Shown: positions 1-7,501 of the stretch, piece after piece | Layout of the letters: every line of letters begins with the position of its first letter | Position numbering within the stretch: the stretch's first letter is position 1 | Assembly (NCBI GenBank): GCA_910577255.1 | Contig: CAJTMH010000007.1 | Coordinates: forward strand, 48,224-112,223 | Direction of reading: 5' to 3' | Length of the DNA stretch: 64,000 nt | Source of the DNA: an uncultured Duncaniella sp. | GTDB lineage: Bacteria; Bacteroidota; Bacteroidia; Bacteroidales; Muribaculaceae | The notes under the pieces: model-generated | Databases searched by the model: none | Told to the model about the DNA's origin: nothing | What the model saw: the letters and a program-made list of their open reading frames with translations, nothing else | Position numbers and translations under genes: made by a program

Positions 1-1535
1 GAACGCAAATATCCTTTCACTCCACCTTCAAGACTGACTGTTATTCCTTTGATTGAGAAAGCGTAGGCGGCACTCTCATGGGTATAGAAAGCATGGTCGC
101 CGATATGCTGATTGAGGTTGTTGCCTTCCAATGATACATTGAGCGTCTGGGGCAATGACTCCCATTCGTTGTTGCTCTGGAACGTAACTAAATGTTTTCC
201 GTTGAACCGCTTGATCATCTTGAATTTGTTGGCAACATAGTAGTCGGGCAATTTTACCGATTGGTCGTTTGGCAACGAGCCGGTGACACCGAGTGTCACG
301 TCGTCCCAGTCGATATTTGTGGATAGTGTGTTGTTGATGAAGGTTGTCTTTTGATTGACCTCATAGATGAACTTACCGGAAAGAGAATGTGAGCGGTCCC
401 GCCCGTCGCGGTTTTCGGAAATCACACGGTCGCCGCTTTCGAGAAAATATGTGGTTATATTGGCAGCCTGGGCTGTGACGCGGTTGAACGAGTAGTCAAT
501 CTGTGCCTTGAACTCCCCATTTTTAACTTTCCACAGGGAGTTTGTTGAAACCAAAGCCGAGCGATTGAATAGCGTGCGTTTGCGGCTAAGGTTCGGCACT
601 CCGGGGAGCGAAACGCTTACATATTGGCTCAGTCCGGTCGCACGACTTGATGCGAAGAAATCAGTAGCACTTGCCGAGAGGTCTTCGCCTATATTGTTGG
701 TCTTGAATGTTGTGATATTCTGAAATCCGGGCATGACAGCCATTGCGAACAGTTCTCCGTCCCAAACCGCACCTTCCGGTTGCCACGAATAACCGCCTCC
801 GGCATCGCCGTGGAAAGTCCAAGTGGCTTTCGCCTTATTCTTCAGTTTGAGGTTGATGGCAGCCTTATCGGAGAAACTGATACCGGACAGCACTTGCATC
901 GGTTGGTGATTCTCCATCAGCTCTACCGCTCCTACATCATCATGGTTAATGCCGTTGGTGGCTATACCATATTTACCGCCCAACATATCTGAACCCTCGA
1001 TGTAGAACTTGTTGATGTCCTCGCCCTGATACTGAATTTTGCCGGAGTTCGACACATCAATACCCGGCATACGCTTCAGCACATCACCGATACTTCGGTC
1101 TTGTGCCTGTGCGAAACTCCCGACAGTATATGTGATAGTATCGCCCTGTTCGCGTATGCGGTCGGCTTTCACCGCAACTTCTTTGAGCATAGTGGCCGAA
1201 GCCTCCATGACGATTGTAACTGGCAACTGAACGCTGTCGAGTTTTACAATCTGCTTTGCAAAACTCATCATTGAGACATCAAGAGTGCATCCATTGATTT
1301 CAGGTGTAAAGAAAGAAAAGCGTCCATTGACATCGGTTGTCGTATACTTCAGAATACGACCATTAACATTTCTCAGAATTACTGATGCTCCAGTCAAAGG
1401 CTCATTCGAGTCTTCTTCAACTACAATGCCAGACACATTTATCTGAATCTGAGCTGTAGCATTGAAAGAAGCCAACATAATCATAAGAAATAATAATGGC
1501 TTTCTTAAGTATGTCATATTATGTTGATTCTGCAT
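1..1535 (-). CDS. TonB-dependent outer-membrane receptor, partial (C-terminus outside window)
   Basis: The minus strand is open from here to the window edge (about 511 residues, barrel incomplete). It reads as a signal peptide ending ATAQ, a carboxypeptidase-regulatory beta-sandwich (VSGIVVEEDSNEPLTGAS), a plug domain (GDVLKRMPGIDV, then FYIEGSDMLGG) and early beta-barrel strands. Such proteins move substrates across the outer membrane using TonB energy. Start 1535 is preferred because AGGA lies 7 nt upstream inside the end of the ABC transporter gene. An in-frame ATG at 1517 would also leave a good signal peptide. It follows the exporter gene by 1 nt, so it is the distal gene of the RiPP operon and may handle the peptide itself or a related ligand. 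The substrate is not deducible. Confidence 0.85.
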   Translation of the reverse strand, partial: MQNQHNMTYLRKPLLFLMIMLASFNATAQIQINVSGIVVEEDSNEPLTGASVILRNVNGRILKYTTTDVNGRFSFFTPEINGCTLDVSMMSFAKQIVKLDSVQLPVTIVMEASATMLKEVAVKADRIREQGDTITYTVGSFAQAQDRSIGDVLKRMPGIDVSNSGKIQYQGEDINKFYIEGSDMLGGKYGIATNGINHDDVGAVELMENHQPMQVLSGISFSDKAAINLKLKNKAKATWTFHGDAGGGYSWQPEGAVWDGELFAMAVMPGFQNITTFKTNNIGEDLSASATDFFASSRATGLSQYVSVSLPGVPNLSRKRTLFNRSALVSTNSLWKVKNGEFKAQIDYSFNRVTAQAANITTYFLESGDRVISENRDGRDRSHSLSGKFIYEVNQKTTFINNTLSTNIDWDDVTLGVTGSLPNDQSVKLPDYYVANKFKMIKRFNGKHLVTFQSNNEWESLPQTLNVSLEGNNLNQHIGDHAFYTHESAAYAFSIKGITVSLEGGVKGYLR

Positions 1536-1536
1536 G

Positions 1537-3735
1537 TTAATTTCCTAACTCTAGTTGGTTCTTTACAAGATTATAGTATGATCCTTTTTTTTCTATTAGA
1601 GAAGTATGATTGCCTATTTCAGCGATTTTGCCTTCTTCAAGGACTATAATCTGATCTGCATTTTTCACAGTTGATAAACGGTGCGCTACTACTATGACCG
1701 TACGACCATTATAAAAATCATTAAGGTTTTCTACAATGGCTCGTTCGTTCTTTGCATCGAGAGCGTTTGTGGCTTCATCAAGAAAGATGAAATCAGGATC
1801 CTTATATACAGCGCGAGCGATAAGTATTCGTTGCTTCTGACCTTGGCTTAATCCAACGCCATCCTGTCCGATTATAGTGTTATATTTTAATGGTAGCCCC
1901 ATGACATAATCATGGATATTAGCTATCCTAGCAGATCTTTCAAGACGTTCTTCATCAAGTTCTCCATCGTCTACAGCTATATTTCTGGCTATCGACTCGG
2001 AAAATATTACACCATCCTGCATAACAACTCCACAATGACGACGCCACCACTTGAGATTGTATTCATTGATGTTTCTATCAGCGATAAATATTGATCCAGC
2101 CATTACCGGATAGTAACCGAGCATCAGTTTAATCAAAGTGGTTTTACCACTGCCTGACGCTCCTACTATAGCTGTAATTTTTCCATTCGGTATCTCTAAC
2201 GAAATATCGGTAAGAGTATTTTGAAATGCATGTGGATCATACTTGAAATAAACGTTGCTCAGTCTTATAGATTTTGTATCATAGAACTCTTTTACCTGAA
2301 TCTCCTTAGATTCTTCGTTCTTTCCCTCATGAATTTCGTTAATACGTTCAAGAGAAATTTTTACATCTTGAAAAGAGTATATAAAGGACATGAATTGCTC
2401 TACTGGAGCGTTTAATTGTCCTATAATATATTGGACAGCAAGCATAGCTCCAAGAGTCATTTGTCCATTGATAACGGCAGTTGCAGCGAGAACGGTTATA
2501 ACAATATTTTTTACCTCATTTATGAAAATAGAACCGGCTTCCTGCGTTTGCTGCAGTTTGAGTGATTTCATTTGCACGCAAAACAAGTTTGCTTGCGTAT
2601 CTTCCCATTCCCATCTACGACGTCGCTCACAGTCCTGTAATTTTATCTCCTGCATGGAAGTCAGGAACTGGAATGTTTTGGTTTGATTCTTTGCTTGCTG
2701 TTCGAACAATTCATAATCAAGCACTTTGCGCCTTTTCAAGAATGAAGTTATCCACAGTCCATAGCAGCCACTACCAATAACGAAAACGCCGAATATGTAC
2801 GGTTCATATATGAACAGTACAATGCCAAAAATTATAAAACTTAAAAATGTGAATATGATATTCAATAATTGCCCGGTCAAGAAATTTTGCACTCTAGAAT
2901 GATCTCCAATACGCTGCAGCAGATCTCCCATCAACTTCGTATCAAAGAACGCCATTGGTAATTTTAATAATTTTATAAAGAAATCACTTACAAGTGCAAT
3001 ATTGACACGCATTGAAATATGTAGAAGCAACCATCTCCGGATAAAATCGGTGGATGTTTTACCTGTAACTATCAGAAGTTCCCCTAATAGGATCAGCCAT
3101 ATAAGTTTTATGTCCTTGAATTTTATGCCAAAATCTACTATAGCTTCTGTCAAAAAAGGCAATATTAATTGTAAAACGCAGCCAACGAACAAACCACATA
3201 AGACATGAACTAGATACTTTTTGTATTGTCCTACGTAATTCAAAAGTAGTTTGAATGAATGGGATTCGGCATTCCCGATTTCGTTATGATTAAAAAAATC
3301 ATCTGTTGGCATGAAAAACATAGCTATCCCGCGGGCCAATTTGTCCTCGTTTTTATGATATTCGGATGACCAGTGTTCTATAAATTCAGCTTCTTTATAT
3401 GATATGTTTCCTTTTCCAGGATCTGCTATATAATATTTCCCTTTTGAGACTTTGTAAAGGACAACAAAGTGATTTTGATTCCAGTGAATAATACAAGGAA
3501 GCATGTGTGTTTTGATGTCAGTGAGATTGATTTTCCCACATGCTACCTCTAACCCTAATTTTTGAGCAGCATCACGAATGCCAAGTAATGATACACCATC
3601 ATTCGAGGCATGGCAATACTTGGACAAACTTTTTAATGAATATGTTCGTCCAAAATGCTGACAGATCATTGCCAAACACGCTACACCGCATTCCATGCTG
3701 TCATGTTGTTTAAGACACTTAAATCCTCTTCTCAT
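1537..3735 (-). CDS. Peptidase-containing ABC transporter (C39 protease, PCAT) for a double-glycine peptide
   Basis: This 732-residue inner-membrane exporter should cleave the leader after Gly-Gly and secrete the core peptide. The N-terminal C39 peptidase has Cys16 in QHDSMECG, a His near 90 (QNHFVVLY) and Asp in IADPGKG. A central transmembrane domain (about 165-450) follows. The nucleotide-binding domain has Walker A GASGSGKTT, signature LSQGQKQR, Walker B FIFLDEAT and the H-loop VAHR, so all catalytic parts are present. It is 89 nt downstream of the radical SAM gene on the same strand. No HlyD-like adaptor or TolC gene is visible in the window, so periplasm-to-outside transport must use genes to the left or elsewhere. 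Confidence 0.95.
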   Translation of the reverse strand: MRRGFKCLKQHDSMECGVACLAMICQHFGRTYSLKSLSKYCHASNDGVSLLGIRDAAQKLGLEVACGKINLTDIKTHMLPCIIHWNQNHFVVLYKVSKGKYYIADPGKGNISYKEAEFIEHWSSEYHKNEDKLARGIAMFFMPTDDFFNHNEIGNAESHSFKLLLNYVGQYKKYLVHVLCGLFVGCVLQLILPFLTEAIVDFGIKFKDIKLIWLILLGELLIVTGKTSTDFIRRWLLLHISMRVNIALVSDFFIKLLKLPMAFFDTKLMGDLLQRIGDHSRVQNFLTGQLLNIIFTFLSFIIFGIVLFIYEPYIFGVFVIGSGCYGLWITSFLKRRKVLDYELFEQQAKNQTKTFQFLTSMQEIKLQDCERRRRWEWEDTQANLFCVQMKSLKLQQTQEAGSIFINEVKNIVITVLAATAVINGQMTLGAMLAVQYIIGQLNAPVEQFMSFIYSFQDVKISLERINEIHEGKNEESKEIQVKEFYDTKSIRLSNVYFKYDPHAFQNTLTDISLEIPNGKITAIVGASGSGKTTLIKLMLGYYPVMAGSIFIADRNINEYNLKWWRRHCGVVMQDGVIFSESIARNIAVDDGELDEERLERSARIANIHDYVMGLPLKYNTIIGQDGVGLSQGQKQRILIARAVYKDPDFIFLDEATNALDAKNERAIVENLNDFYNGRTVIVVAHRLSTVKNADQIIVLEEGKIAEIGNHTSLIEKKGSYYNLVKNQLELGN

Positions 3736-3824
3736 ATGATGGTAATACCTTACTTAACAACGATTATTTAATTTGTCGCGGTTTTCTACACCAACTAATG
3801 TTGGGAGAATGGTATGTTACACTA

Positions 3825-5123
3825 CTATTTATTAACACAAGATTTATAGTGCTCGTAAAGATAATCTGCCACACCTTCTTCAGTGAAAGGGCACAGAGGA
3901 TACTTAACATCCTGTCCCTCATTGTCTAAACGATGCCTATTACACCCTCCATCACAAATTGGGAAGAGTGAGCAACTTATACATTGAGTGTCGCTATACT
4001 TATCCGAACCGACCATGTATTTGGCTATTAAGGTGTTGTTCGTGACCCCATCAAATACATTTCCTACGCTTCTGTCTTTTATTCCTATATCATTCCAACA
4101 TTTGTATAGATATCCATCAGGAGCGATAACATAACTATTCTCAGATGTAGCTGAGCAAGAGCCAACATTATGCCTTGGAATAAAATTTATACTTTGAATG
4201 TCCTCTTTCCTTTTAAGATTAAGAAAGAAATCGGTCTTATCCTGAGGTGTACAGCATGACACCTTGCAGTTTGAATTAGGCATGACAAACGCCGGGAATA
4301 GTCTTACTTTCTTCCCTTCCCATCGCATGCAAAAGTCTTTATAGATAGACCCAAATTCATCTTTATTGCCTTCATGAACATTGGTTCGTACGACTACAAG
4401 ACAATCCGGCATGACTCGGGTCACCATATCAATATTATTGATTATGCGCTCATAAGAATTGCCGCCATTCTTTAATATCCGTGATTTGTTGTGAGTAGCT
4501 TCCTTGCCATCTATCGTTATTTGAACAAAGTTCAAATTCTTCGTTTTGAAATAGTTCAGCATTTCTTCGGATAACAAGTATCCGTTTGTTATGATTGAAT
4601 GGTAGGTCAGGGGTAAAGATGATTTTGTCTCTATTCTTTCAAGTAACGATTTTATCTTATCTATACCCAGAAGGGGCTCGCCACCCTCCCAACATATTTC
4701 AAGTGAATCGCACCTACTGCTGAATGAATTGATAAAATCAATTATTCCATTTTCAACTTTTTCATCCATCAGCGATAGAGGGAGGTTTGCTTCATAGCAG
4801 TATGGGCAAGCAAAATTGCAAGCCAATGTTGGAGCTATCACAAGAGATAAAGTCTTACCTCCGAAACTTTTGAGTCTTTTTAGATACTCCATCTTTGTAC
4901 GAAAGTCCTGACAACAAGAATCGCTATCATCAATTATACATTTATCTAAAAGGAAGCGATACGTTTCGTCGTCAATACTATGGAGCTTTTCAGGATTATG
5001 AATAGAATCCGAAATTAACTCATAGAGGTCTCTATCAACAGTAATTAGAGACAACGTTTGCGTGTTGTATAAGAACTGAATATTGTCTCGTTCAAATGGA
5101 ATTGTATACTTCGATATCCTCAT
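3825..5123 (-). CDS. Radical SAM/SPASM peptide maturase
   Basis: This is a 432-residue radical SAM enzyme expected to install a modification on the core of the neighbouring precursor. The cluster motif is C102-x3-C106-x2-C109 (CNFACPYC), and a GGEP-type motif follows (WEGGEPLLG). The C-terminus is a SPASM region with a cysteine in YKCWND and the cluster CISCSLFPICDGGC, for auxiliary iron-sulphur clusters. The N-terminal ~90 residues are likely the leader-recognition part. The family resembles maturases paired with Bacteroidales GG-leader precursors. It lies between the precursor and the exporter. Which bond it forms (thioether, C-C or other) cannot be told from sequence. Confidence 0.93.
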   Translation of the reverse strand: MRISKYTIPFERDNIQFLYNTQTLSLITVDRDLYELISDSIHNPEKLHSIDDETYRFLLDKCIIDDSDSCCQDFRTKMEYLKRLKSFGGKTLSLVIAPTLACNFACPYCYEANLPLSLMDEKVENGIIDFINSFSSRCDSLEICWEGGEPLLGIDKIKSLLERIETKSSLPLTYHSIITNGYLLSEEMLNYFKTKNLNFVQITIDGKEATHNKSRILKNGGNSYERIINNIDMVTRVMPDCLVVVRTNVHEGNKDEFGSIYKDFCMRWEGKKVRLFPAFVMPNSNCKVSCCTPQDKTDFFLNLKRKEDIQSINFIPRHNVGSCSATSENSYVIAPDGYLYKCWNDIGIKDRSVGNVFDGVTNNTLIAKYMVGSDKYSDTQCISCSLFPICDGGCNRHRLDNEGQDVKYPLCPFTEEGVADYLYEHYKSCVNK

Positions 5124-5170
5124 ATATAATATTTCTAATTAATTTTTACGCGGTATTGAAAATCTGAAAT

Positions 5171-5250
5171 GAGGCATACTGACATATATCGCCAATATAA
5201 ACATATTCTTGATTGATGCTTATGTATGCTGACGTATATCAGCATGCCTC
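5171..5250 (-). promoter_or_regulatory. Strand-specific stem-loop between precursor and maturase genes
   Basis: Arms 5171-5190 and 5231-5250 form a 20-bp stem around a 40-nt loop. In the minus-strand transcript 16 pairs are Watson-Crick, 3 are G-U and 1 mismatches. On the plus strand the three G-U positions would be A-C mismatches, so the fold suits the transcribed strand. The proximal arm can instead fold on itself (ATGCTGA 5226-5232 with TCAGCAT 5239-5245). Downstream is only a weak T-rich stretch. A leaky terminator or RNA-stability element that lets the precursor be made in excess over the maturase is the likely role (inference). Confidence 0.6.
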
Positions 5251-5268
5251 GGAACTTTTACAGTGCGC

Positions 5269-5451
5269 TTACGGACAAGCAATCAGCTCCTTTACTTCTG
5301 TAAGCGTGATTTTACCCATGCTACACTCGAGGTCTCCCTTTTTACCACCGAGACATTCGACTACGGTTTGGTCAGAAGCTCCACCTCTAACTGCGTTCAA
5401 CTCATCGTCTAAGAGAGCTGATACTGGGATGATTTCTTGGAATCTTTTCAT
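5269..5451 (-). CDS. RiPP precursor peptide with double-glycine leader
   Basis: This 60-residue peptide has a leader of 24 residues ending in DDELNAVRGG, the classic double-glycine cleavage signal for C39 transporters. The predicted core is 36 residues (ASDQTVVECLGG... to ...KELIACP) with three cysteines, in VECLGG, LECSMG and LIACP, plus several Gly/Lys. The leader style matches the precursors that Bacteroidales pair with SPASM maturases. Maturase, exporter and receptor follow on the same strand. No strong ribosome-binding site is adjacent; an AGGAGG lies about 25 nt upstream. Function as bacteriocin, signal or metallophore is open. Confidence 0.85.
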   Translation of the reverse strand: MKRFQEIIPVSALLDDELNAVRGGASDQTVVECLGGKKGDLECSMGKITLTEVKELIACP

Positions 5452-5544
5452 ATGTCCAATTTATTTGTATGGTACCTCCTACTCGTGACGCTTTTCGGAT
5501 TCCGCGCCTGTTATACAGTCTGGTCTGTGGGATTATTGTCGACT

Positions 5545-5991
5545 TTAATCTTCTCTAATGTTATGTTTATATGTCCGCTCGCTATACTCAATGCCTGGAT
5601 TGAGCACTGGATCTTCAATAGAGGCTTGAACTTTCAGTACAGAATTGGTCAAGTCCATGATTTGCCAAAAAGATTCTCCCGTTTGTTGACGAAGGATATA
5701 TATAACAGCCATGGATTCTGTGGTAAAGGCCCATTGGAAATAGAATGTTTCGTCATAAACTTTTTCATCATTCTCAAAACGCTCTATTCTATTGGAACCT
5801 TTACCTGTTTTTTCAAAACTCCATGAATCAAGCACTTCTACTTTATTTGCTTCATCAATACTTTTTCGTTGCCAGACACCATTTGTGAGCAGTGATATTA
5901 TCCTATCCTGTTCTGGTGTGGTATATCCGGTTGGAGACTGACAACTAACAAGTAAGATTAGCATGGTCAGTAGATAATGCATGTATTTCAT
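5545..5991 (-). CDS. Small lipoprotein, lipocalin-like
   Basis: The protein is 148 residues. Its signal ends in the lipobox LVSC, so it should be lipid-anchored in the envelope. The mature part is rich in beta-strand patterns (WSFEKTGKG, YFQWAFTTESM, WQIMDL) as in lipocalin-type lipoproteins, but no family is certain. The gene starts 1 nt before the end of the upstream lipoprotein gene's stop and lies 93 nt before the precursor, so co-transcription is likely. Position next to a secreted peptide makes self-immunity or peptide handling a reasonable guess, with no direct evidence. Confidence 0.75.
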   Translation of the reverse strand: MKYMHYLLTMLILLVSCQSPTGYTTPEQDRIISLLTNGVWQRKSIDEANKVEVLDSWSFEKTGKGSNRIERFENDEKVYDETFYFQWAFTTESMAVIYILRQQTGESFWQIMDLTNSVLKVQASIEDPVLNPGIEYSERTYKHNIRED

Positions 5992-5992
5992 A

Positions 5993-6784
5993 TCAATCCA
6001 TGAATTTAGCCGTTATCTGACATTGTCCTATCGTAGTCGGGTTGTACAGACGTCCCTTGAATGACCAGTTCACATTGCCGGCCTGATTGGGAACAGACCA
6101 GATGAACTGATAGTATTCATTGGATCCATTTCCTGACATTATTATAGCCTTTGGATTTGTTCCACCACCGGCAGGATAGTCACCATTAGGATCCTTTGAT
6201 GCACCATCAGTATAGCAGCCTACTTCAAAGAAATAGTACTTATAGCCGAACATATTGATGTTGATATCACATGTCAGACGATTGGGAGCTGTAAAATTAG
6301 CCTGTTGAACAAGGTTCGGAGTGAGTTCCATTGTCCAGTAAAGCGATCTTGCCGCACGTGACTGTGGCACTTGCACGGCTTCAACCATCACTTCTGGATT
6401 AGGATTGATATTTCGAACCCATACATTGCCATCGCCAGTCATATAGACTATCTGTTCCACGTCGGTTCGCTGTGCCATGAGTTCAAGCTGTGCATTGAGC
6501 TGCTTTAATTCGTTCTCAAAGCGTTGACGATTTGCCGGGTTCACTTTGTTCAGTTCATCAAGAGAGGTGTTCATCACATAGTCAGAGGGATTTACCTTCT
6601 TTGCCTCATTGATAAAATAGGCACCTCTTGATTTGTCGACATCGACAAAGTGCGACAACACCTCGACATCCTTCTCGTATGAACGGGTTGATGCAACTTC
6701 CGGGTTCGGAGCATCATCCGAACAGGCCGGTAATAGCAGACAGCAGATAGCTGCCATGCTAAAAAGTCTAAGAAATTTTCTCAT
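5993..6784 (-). CDS. Secreted lipoprotein of unknown family
   Basis: This 263-residue protein starts at the ATG at 6784 (MRKFLRLFSM), which gives a clean lipoprotein signal ending LLPAC. A longer frame exists upstream but would bury the signal. The N-terminal part is helical and charged (about 30-110). The C-terminal part is beta-rich with aromatic and glycine residues (NMFGYKYYFFEVG, NVNWSFKGRLYN), possibly an immunoglobulin-like or jellyroll fold. I do not recognise the family. It sits between a DUF3244-like gene and the lipocalin-like gene in the peptide operon. Confidence 0.7.
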   Translation of the reverse strand: MRKFLRLFSMAAICCLLLPACSDDAPNPEVASTRSYEKDVEVLSHFVDVDKSRGAYFINEAKKVNPSDYVMNTSLDELNKVNPANRQRFENELKQLNAQLELMAQRTDVEQIVYMTGDGNVWVRNINPNPEVMVEAVQVPQSRAARSLYWTMELTPNLVQQANFTAPNRLTCDININMFGYKYYFFEVGCYTDGASKDPNGDYPAGGGTNPKAIIMSGNGSNEYYQFIWSVPNQAGNVNWSFKGRLYNPTTIGQCQITAKFMD

Positions 6785-6822
6785 ACTTTTGCTATTAAAA
6801 AGGTTAAATGTGATTATGTTAT

Positions 6823-7203
6823 CTATCTTCTGATTTCTGCAGTTCCATACCAATACGCAGCTTCAATTGTCACAATGTAGAAACTATTGCTCGTATATGG
6901 GATGAATATCGTGTCCTTAATATCAGATATGGCAACGATATTGCCTACAGCATCAAACACTGTAACTTCGGCATCGCAATCATAAGAACACATAATATCA
7001 ATAGAGTTGTTATCGGTGTCATACACCAATTCTACCGTCGGCAGCATAGTTTGTGATCTGTGTGGCTTACTACCAATAATGGAATTGCTAGGATAGTCCG
7101 GATTATTACGCATCACAGACACTTGTTGTCTTGTTTGCTCTGCATTAGCATGCATCGCAAATAGGGAGATAATTACTCCGATGATAAGCATTAGTCTCTT
7201 CAT
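6823..7203 (-). CDS. DUF3244-like small secreted protein
   Basis: The protein is 126 residues with a signal peptide (IIGVIISLFAMHANA) and a C-terminal beta-sandwich of the pattern VTVFDAVGNIV...YIVTIEAAYWYGTAEI, as in the Bacteroidales DUF3244 family. The start at 7203 gives the proper signal; upstream in-frame codons fall in the promoter region. It is the first gene of the RiPP transcript, downstream of the inverted-repeat operator. DUF3244 proteins have no established biochemical function. Confidence 0.7.
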   Translation of the reverse strand: MKRLMLIIGVIISLFAMHANAEQTRQQVSVMRNNPDYPSNSIIGSKPHRSQTMLPTVELVYDTDNNSIDIMCSYDCDAEVTVFDAVGNIVAISDIKDTIFIPYTSNSFYIVTIEAAYWYGTAEIRR

Positions 7204-7232
7204 ATGATTGTTGTTTTTTGGGGTTTGCATCG

Positions 7233-7365
7233 CAAAAGTTAAGTTGGGAAAAGTTTGCAAACAAGAGAAAAAGTTTGACGGTCAAACTTTTTAATATATT
7301 GATTTATAGCGGAATACCTAATGGGGGGGGCATTTTGTAATATTGGGGGAACCCCAAAGTTTGAC
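7233..7365 (-). promoter_or_regulatory. Promoter/operator region of the RiPP operon
   Basis: A near-consensus -7 box TAACTTTTG (one base longer than TAnnTTTG) lies at 7233-7241, with GTTTGCAAAC at 7253-7262 upstream. Next is a perfect 12-bp inverted repeat with a one-base centre, AAAAAGTTTGAC / GTCAAACTTTTT (7268-7292). It is too tight for a hairpin, so a dimeric protein site is likely. The half-site AAAGTTTGAC recurs at 7356-7365. A run of eight G (7323-7330) and GGGG-GAA-CCCC lie between. The XRE or TPR/HTH regulators next door are the natural candidates to bind. Confidence 0.5.
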
Positions 7366-7433
7366 ACCCCCATCGTTTTCCTTTATTTGCGGCTCTTATA
7401 GCCGTTAAAATGGTTCAATTAAGCTATCCCTGT

Positions 7434-7469
7434 AAAATAGAAAGCGACCTCTCCATTCGGAAAGGCCGC
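7434..7469 (-). terminator. Rho-independent terminator of the TPR regulator gene
   Basis: Arms 7444-7454 and 7459-7469 form an 11-bp stem with a 4-nt loop (two positions are G-U in the minus transcript), followed on the minus strand by TTTCTATTTT. It begins 33 nt past the regulator stop and separates it from the RiPP promoter. Confidence 0.75.
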
Positions 7470-7501
7470 CTATGGTTTGGTCCAATAGAAGGTAAGTGCT
7501 C

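Noticed and set aside
5213..5488. 91-codon plus frame opposite the precursor
   Set aside because: Antisense to the double-glycine precursor; no coding features.
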